Below are positions 57,343 through 64,000 of a stretch of DNA of 64,000 bases, in pieces. Origin of the DNA: Phytoseiulus persimilis. Lineage: Eukaryota; Arthropoda; Arachnida; Mesostigmata; Phytoseiidae. A model generated the notes under the pieces. That model did not search any database, had not been told where the DNA came from, and worked only from the letters and a program-made list of their open reading frames with translations. Position 1 is the stretch's first letter, and every line of letters begins with the position of its first letter. The position numbers were made by a program, and so were the translations under genes. The DNA lies in assembly GCA_037576195.1 (NCBI GenBank), contig CM075101.1, positions 5,704,001-5,768,000 of the forward strand. The letters run 5' to 3'.

Positions 57343-60300
57343 CTGAAAAGGAGGATCGAGGAGTTAGTCGAGAGACATCCGTTTGAAGTCGGAGCTCCTG
57401 TCTTGCCCAACAGGGTGAGGACAACCAACCCAGCCGGGCGGCCAAGTGGAGGCGAAGTGAAGGGACGGGGGCTCCTGTTGGGGGAGCGCCTCTATTGCCA
57501 TAGTATACGAGCAGGGTAACATAAAAGCAAAACCTCGAAGGGTTAGCTGTTCTTGGCCAGGAGTTGAGGACTCCCACAAGACCTGGTCTCTTGGGCCCCA
57601 TAGAGACGAGTCTGTGATTCACCCGCAAGACCCACCCGCAAGGTGGAGGAGCTCCTTCGCAATCCACAAATCTCTGTGGTAGTGGTCGTAGCAGCGGCCA
57701 GGGCGGCGGCAGAGTTCCAACAAGGCGCCGCAGCAAAAAGTTGCATGTCGTAATGTCTCACTCCACCGACAGGCTCCGCAAGCATTCCAGTCAGCGAGGG
57801 AGCAGTCTCCAGCGAGCCCAGTATCGGGAATCGGTTCCCTAACCGGTGGGCTTTTCGGTTCTGGGCCCGCGAGGTCGCAGTGGTTATCAACCGTGGAGCG
57901 CGACGGTCCGTCGTATAATCTTTATAGGGCGGGCCGTTTGGCGAGCCGAACGGCTGCTCGCAGGCTCCGACTCAATGACCAGCTGACCATAAACCGCGTC
58001 GAGCGCCGAACCTGATATCGCCTGATCTGCGATACAATTTATACGGCGCATATTTTCTACGAAGCGAATTATAGTGTTTCGCCGTGGAGATAATTCGTTC
58101 CCGCGTCCCGGTCGAGAAAAGCCGGAGCTCGCTCCTATAGGGTTTTCCCGCGTAAAACTATCTTGATTCACACGAACTCGTTCGCGGCGGGATCGGTGCG
58201 GGAAGATCCCACGGGAAGCACGCTTTCGGAAGCGGGTGGTTGACACTTGAATGGGGCGGAATTTGATCTTGGATTGATTCGGCAAACACTTCTCAAGTGG
58301 ACGATGTTTCTGGATTGAGCTAAGCGCTCGTTGTGTCGCTGCCTCGCCGTCCGCCGGCGATCCGGTAGCTGTTTGGATTCGAGAGCTCACGCTGCGAGCT
58401 CGGCTGCCGCAGCAGCGTTTGTCAGTCAGTGTTCGTTTGTGTTCGCCGCATGCAAATCGCCAACAACGATGGGCCGAACGACAAGCAGCTTGTGGGGACT
58501 CCTGCGACGGCGCGGCGGCGGCGGCGGCGGCGGCGGCTCAGTACGAGCTCAGTAAACACACGAATGAATGACACCTATTTACGAGGAGATCCACTTTGTT
58601 AGCCGCCACCGCCGACCGCTTGCTTGCTCAGCTCACCAAGAAGTCGGTCCTTATTAGATTTGGGCTGTCAAGCAATCTTGTCCCCTCCCTCGTCCGCGGA
58701 ACCCCCGGAAACTCAACCTCAATCACACGCAGCATTTGACACCGAGCTCGCGTTAAAGCAAATCATCCGCGTTTCTTTGCGAGCACCTGACTGCCAGAGA
58801 ACGAGTTGCTGCGTGCGTGATATGAGAACGATGACGGTGGCGGCGCTAATGGTTTCCAGTTTTTGTGCACCATGTCTTAGAGGGTTATTCTTAGTACTCC
58901 CTCAGCAGCCCTCAGGTCTTGGCAACAGGATCTGCGTGGTACGTATACCGCTGATGGTGATGCACGGAATCTATTATATTCCATTATCCTACAACCCGTG
59001 TACGCTCTCACCCGCGGTCGTCGCAGCACGGGACTCGGACTCCAGAAGTTTGCCGTCGACGCCGAGGGTCAACGTTATCCTGGACACTCACGTTTACCCA
59101 GACTCAAACCGGACTATGCGAGAACGGCGCGAGCAGAAGTTTCTGGCGGCCTCATGAACCCCGATTCGACGTCGAATGAAATCGACTGGAAAAACGGAAG
59201 ATAGTGCTGACAGGCAAGCGGCTAGTCAAAGCACGCGATCTCCATCAACACGGGGAGGAAATCTCGCGTACGACTGTACAAGGCTCCGACTGCCCGAGGA
59301 TCCGTCCGAGAATCGATGGAAAATCGAGGGGAGGAATAACACGCCAAGCTTCTTCGACGGACGGCCGATTGACCGATAGCTCACTCAATCGATGGTCGGT
59401 GGCTTGCTGCTCGATCGATTGGTACTCGATTGATGTTAGATCGATGGCTTAACGAAACTCTCTTTGGACGCGTATGATTGATGGACTGGCGGTCCGGGGT
59501 CAACTCCGGCAAGAGACTTCGATCAGACAAGGGAGAACTCGCTCGAAGCCCGTCTTCCATCGGTGTTGTGTTCCATCTTGCGGCACCAGCTTTTCGGTTC
59601 GCCAGTGTTGCCGCGGACTGGTGGAATTGGGAGGGGGAAATCTCTTGTTATTCTTGCGGCTCGTCTCCGGGCCGGTTGCTCGCTCGGTTCGCTCCAGGTT
59701 GGCTGTCTGCCTGCCTGCTCGCTTGTTCGAAAACAGCGGAGCCATATTCCGTGAAGCGACGGCATTGCCCTGGGTCCGCGGGCGGAGCTTTCTCCCATTG
59801 GACGTGGATCCAACGCCAGTAGCGCCCTGCAGCGGACTTTGCCATGGGAGCGTTCCGCGGCCGGGGGCAACGGGAGGGCCGCAGCACGGGGACCTTGTGA
59901 ACCGTGCAGGGCTCCGAAAAGCTCTAGGGACGAAATGAGGGGCTTCCAGGACGGGATTCCCGGGCAAAGGGGGAGTTAAAGCTCAGGATCGGAGACAAGG
60001 ATTTCGGGAGCACCCGATCTCAAGGAACCGGAACCGAATGCTACCGGGCTCAAACATTCTGTAAACGAGGAGCAGCTCCTTTTTCCTTCAGCATCTCCTG
60101 TTCGGCGTATCCACTGGATCCCCCCTCCCCCTCGCCCGCTTTTTCTCTTGATGCGGTAGTTTTTGAGTCAGGTCTCCATCGCTCACAGTTCATTTCTCAT
60201 TCCCCTCTTCCTCTCGGTGGCTATCTCCGCTCAGGAGCAACAGCTCGACCTGCATTGCCCGATCTTTGAAGACCGGGAGAACGAAATGTGGTGCCGGGCT

Positions 60301-63300
60301 CGACTGCACGACACAGGGAGTAAGAAGAGCCCACAGGGACCGGCTCCCTCGCACAACAGAGAAATACATACACGTGCCTCCGATTTATTTGGAGCCGCTC
60401 GCACGCTTCCCTCTTTCTCCCCGCTAGCCCTAACTGGCCGTGTCCGACTCTCCCTTTCTCGGAGATGTGGCTTCCTCGAGAAGATATCGATCACTGCGCC
60501 CAAACGACCTAGATCAATGAAGTTTGAACCTGAGGAGTCGGCCTCGATCAGATCATGTTGAAATGCAAAACCTGGAGCAGCGAAACCGCGGTGTGCTCAA
60601 ATCCTCACGGGAACGCAGCCCAACGCTTCATCGTTCAGGAGCGAAACATTCTAGCCCATTCGGAGGGGAAAGCAAGAAGTGGAGGAAGGCTTCGACCGAG
60701 ACAAAGTAACGGACGGGGACGGAGCGCTCGATGTTCATGGAAGCTGTCCGTGTTTCAATCGAATGATTTTTGACGTGTTCGAACTGCGAGTAGGAAGCCG
60801 GGAACTCTCGGCGCGGCTCGCCTCTATCTTAGCTGGGGACTTTACCACCTGTTCGAAGGACATCGATCATTTTCGCATCGGACTTCGAGCTATAACAACG
60901 TCTTTTGTGAACACCGTCTTCGAAGCGAGAACGAGAAGGATTCCCGACGTGGAGAATAACCGAGAGAGAACTAGTGCGGACCGTCTGCTCGAAAACCTGG
61001 GACCTGCCGCCGGACGTTCATATTCATCACGGAATCATACGACTGAGCCCCTCCGATGCGCGGCACTCGCTATCTGAGAAAGTCGGAGATGCTCTCGGAG
61101 CTTCGGTTGAGAATGTCGGCAGCTCTCCCAGGAGTCCTGGAGATGATGCTGCCGACAGGGTTTGTTGTCGCAACAAAACACGCTGCACCACAAGTCGACA
61201 TCTTGGTTTCATGTCGGACAGGGGAACCCGAGGTCCCGTTCGGGCCGAAACACACGGACGGAACTCAGTGAAGAGGAAAGGCACTGTTGGTGGTCCTCGC
61301 AAGAAGAGTGGACATAAGTCAAGCATGAACGAATTCGAGAAGTCGCCGTATGCGCGCTTTCTTCAAGTCAACAAGCCCTCGAAAATCTGTTGATTGATCC
61401 CATCCCGTCAAGTAAGCTACGAACGGAGCCGCTCAATCCTCCTCCTGGCTCCCTCGAGCAGAGTGTCTGTCACTCCCTGTCTCAAGCCACTCTCTCAGCC
61501 GAGTTCTTGCTCCGACCGAGGTCAGTTTCAGCGTTCAGTCTATCAGTCCCAGGCCCAGTCAAGCAGTCGCAGTCAACCCGATCGTTGAGCGGACATATTA
61601 GAGGGGGAGGGATCTCTCAGAATTAGCCGAAGCGTTCGGATGCCCTGCTGAGCGCTTTTGGACAACTGGTCGCGAAGTACTTTGTGTGCCCAAAGTACTC
61701 GAGGGTGTTAATCGCTGCTCGGTCCACATTTGTTCATTGCAAAGGGCACGAATCTTGTCGAGCACAATTGCTTTATTCGGGAGCATGTTTGTGTTCGGTG
61801 CTGATTTGCCGCGGATTTGCCGAAGAATGGTCGAAAGACTCCGGTCCGCTCCATCACAAAGCGGACACACGGAGCGAGAGAGAGAGACACGCGGGAGGCC
61901 TGAGCGCCGATTCGGAAATCTTCCACGAAATCTTAGCGCGATCGACATTAGCTTGTACATGGATTTGTCCCCATACTTGGATGACCGCTTGCATTCGCGC
62001 ACATGATGCCATATCTGATCCTTGCGGTCGCCTCCGTAGTGGATGTCCCGAATCTTCAGCGTCCTGCTCGTTCGGATCGGCCACGCCGCGGCTCGCCGAC
62101 AGTTGAGCTCCGAGTCACAGAAAAAGACGAGAGCTTCACAATTTGAACGACTCGATCAAATTTCAGGATTTAGCTCAGAGTTTCTTGCGAATGATTTTCG
62201 GTCGGATCAGTCATCTTAAATCAGCTCCCCTCGAGGTTGAGAACTTCTCAGCGGTTCCGATTTCTCCTTCTCAGTTCATCGTTCCCATTGCGACTTCTTG
62301 CAGGCATGGCTTACGTGAGTAGCAGCTAGTCAGAGGGCGGTCTTTAGCACAACCGCAGAGACCGATGAACGCACTGGCGGTTGAATCAAAAACAATCAAA
62401 TGAATATCACTGGCTACGAGGAATATAATAAACAAACAAATGACATGTGTGAGTTGTAAGTTGCGATGTCCTTCGCCGAATACTCGCTTGACTGCGTCTT
62501 CGCTGCTCGAAACTAATGATGTCGACTACCAGTAATGACAAGAGCAACCAACAGACGGCCGGCTAAACACTTGCGCGGGACTTGCGTTCCACCTATTCAT
62601 CAACCAATTCGTTCGTTAGTTCGTTCGTTCGTTTGGATATTCATCAATGTCAACTGGCGATTCACACATCACGAGAATCGGTCGATGCTCATGACGTGTA
62701 GTACGATTCATGGCATCCTGCACCAGGAGCAGCGGATTTGCACCGGAGCCAAAATGCACCGGGCGAAACTTCGATCGATACTTCGAAATGAGACAAGCGA
62801 ATTCCAGATCTATTTTGGGAGGACTCCGCTCCGGGGTCTTCTACGCGAACCGCGGGTCTTCCTTTGGGAGCGAAGTTCAAGCAGCGAAAGAAAAGGTGGA
62901 CCAAAATGGTGGAAGTTTCCTCATCGCATCCAAAATATTCTCAATCTTTTTTCTCGGCTTGGGTCAGTTCTGGTCGAATTTTCCGCGGACCGTCGAATCA
63001 ATTGCGTGAAAGAGATGTCGACATTCACGCTTGACCGCCCGACATAATGTTACCGACAGACACACTCAATCGCGCGCACCGAAGGACCCGGACGCAACCA
63101 ATGCTTCCACGGAAGACTCGTCCGCGAAGCCAAAGGTGCCTTTGCGCGACTTCGCTCTGACGTCCCAATCGAATCTTCGCCGCATCGCACCGCGCTGTGA
63201 TCGTTGTTCGAAACGAGCTGAATACAAGGCGGAGAAAAAACATCCCAATCTATCTTTTTGTCGCTCACCGCAGCTATTCTGATCCGTGTTCTTCCCTGTG

Positions 63301-64000
63301 AATTACCCGAAGCTCCGTTCGAAACGAAAAAGTTCCAAAGGGAGCGAATCCTCCCAACCGTGCGATTCACTGAGAAACCGCGATGGTTGGAGATGGCCGA
63401 GCCAAAGAGATAAGTTCTTCGGCGGAAGAGCTGGAAGTCGCACGAAAAAGCTCATGGTTCTTAAGCCGCGACTCGCACCGTCTGCAACGCTTCACAGTCT
63501 GCCGGTTGCAAAACAAGACGGCGACTACATCGACTGCGAGCTTGCGGTGCTGTCGATACTCTTGTAGTCGCCTCGTCATCGTGTCCTGCTTGCACAGACA
63601 GCCCTTAAGCCGCGTTATATCCCGACCATCCACCCGGCGAGGCGGGCAGCTTTCCATGGAGGCTCTATTGATCGAAGTCAAAAGTTTGTTCCTAGCCGAG
63701 CAGAGAGAAAGAGGGATTTGCAAAGTTTTGTCAGAGTCTCCGCTGATCGTGGCGGCTGACTATGCTCGAGGCTGTCTTTTTCTCTTCCGTTCGCCTCCCT
63801 ATCGTGCGCTCAATCTCCCGCTCGCCCTTCCCCTGTCTCTCTCTCCCTCTCGCGCGAAGACGATGGATGAACGGACGTGCTGCCACGTCCCATGATAACA
63901 TAACGTGCGGGCAACATCGGCTGCAGCAACCCTCAAGAGGTCGTCCGTCTTCGGGATTGCCCAGCGACACATAATGCAGCCTTATGCATCGAAGTCCACG
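57343..64000. other. copy B intron inside the homeodomain (at least 6.66 kb) or upstream region
   Basis: The minus strand before the 57342 acceptor must be intron. I searched for the homeodomain helix 1-2 sequence (K-R-R-G-P-R-T-T to R-V-I-Q) and found none up to 64000. Noted content is a CTATAAA on the minus strand at 57927-57921, a (GGC)n tract at 58511-58537 and (TTCG)n near 62611-62632. No exon on either strand could be supported. Confidence 0.7.
58511..58537. repeat. (GGC)n trinucleotide repeat
   Basis: About nine CGG/GGC units in the copy B intron. The polyglycine open frame across it is not evidence of coding. Confidence 0.85.

Noticed and set aside
58331-58555. Frame ending in polyglycine
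   Set aside because: The glycine run is a (GGC)n microsatellite, not a coding signal.
61598-62106. Overlapping frames with scattered cysteines, considered as retroelement zinc-knuckle or reverse transcriptase
   Set aside because: No catalytic motif such as Y/F-x-D-D and no continuous frame; the resemblance was too vague to report.

Overview
This is eukaryotic nuclear DNA. Genes are split by GT-AG introns of 75 bp to 11 kb, there are no bacterial operons, simple repeats are frequent, and base composition is roughly balanced with no obvious loss of CpG. The encoded LIM-homeodomain proteins belong to the Lhx1/5 (Lim1) family. Their homeodomain has the ancestral bilaterian form shared with vertebrate LHX1/5, not the derived fly form. 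I infer an invertebrate, most likely an arthropod with moderate introns (for example a chelicerate or mite), but the sequence does not settle the taxon.

The main content is two Lim1 (Lhx1/5) genes arranged tail to tail. Copy A is on the plus strand and appears complete: six coding exons from 6454 to 39239, with canonical splice sites and consistent phases throughout, encoding 435 residues (LIM1, LIM2, acidic/serine-rich linker, homeodomain, conserved C-terminal tail). Copy B is on the minus strand. Only its last three coding exons (57342-57132, 52697-52563, 52487-52294) lie in the window: the end of the homeodomain and the whole C-terminal tail. Its LIM and first homeodomain exons should lie beyond position 64000. 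The two copies share every intron position and phase that can be compared. They are clearly diverged paralogues, because substitutions and small indels are spread through the C-terminal tail. About 13 kb separates the two stop codons.

Other content is minor. At 1758-2268 (+) there is a convincing two-exon small gene of unknown function with a poly(A) signal. Inside intron 1 of copy A, on the opposite strand, is an intronless 131-codon ORF for a possible single-pass membrane protein, preceded by a consensus TATA box. Mobile-element traces are weak: an integrase-like gypsy remnant near 29 kb, a helix-turn-helix transposase-like remnant near 0.5 kb, a small inverted-repeat element in intron 5 of copy A, and tRNA/SINE-like Pol III boxes near 47-50 kb. 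A 45-bp minisatellite lies at 0.7 kb, and microsatellites and homopolymers are scattered. Most other open frames look like chance ORFs in introns and intergenic DNA.

Functionally, both main genes encode DNA-binding LIM-homeodomain transcription factors. Known family members pair with LDB/Chip cofactors in head, appendage and neural patterning. The long introns and the intergenic span probably hold much of their regulatory DNA, which cannot be resolved by eye.
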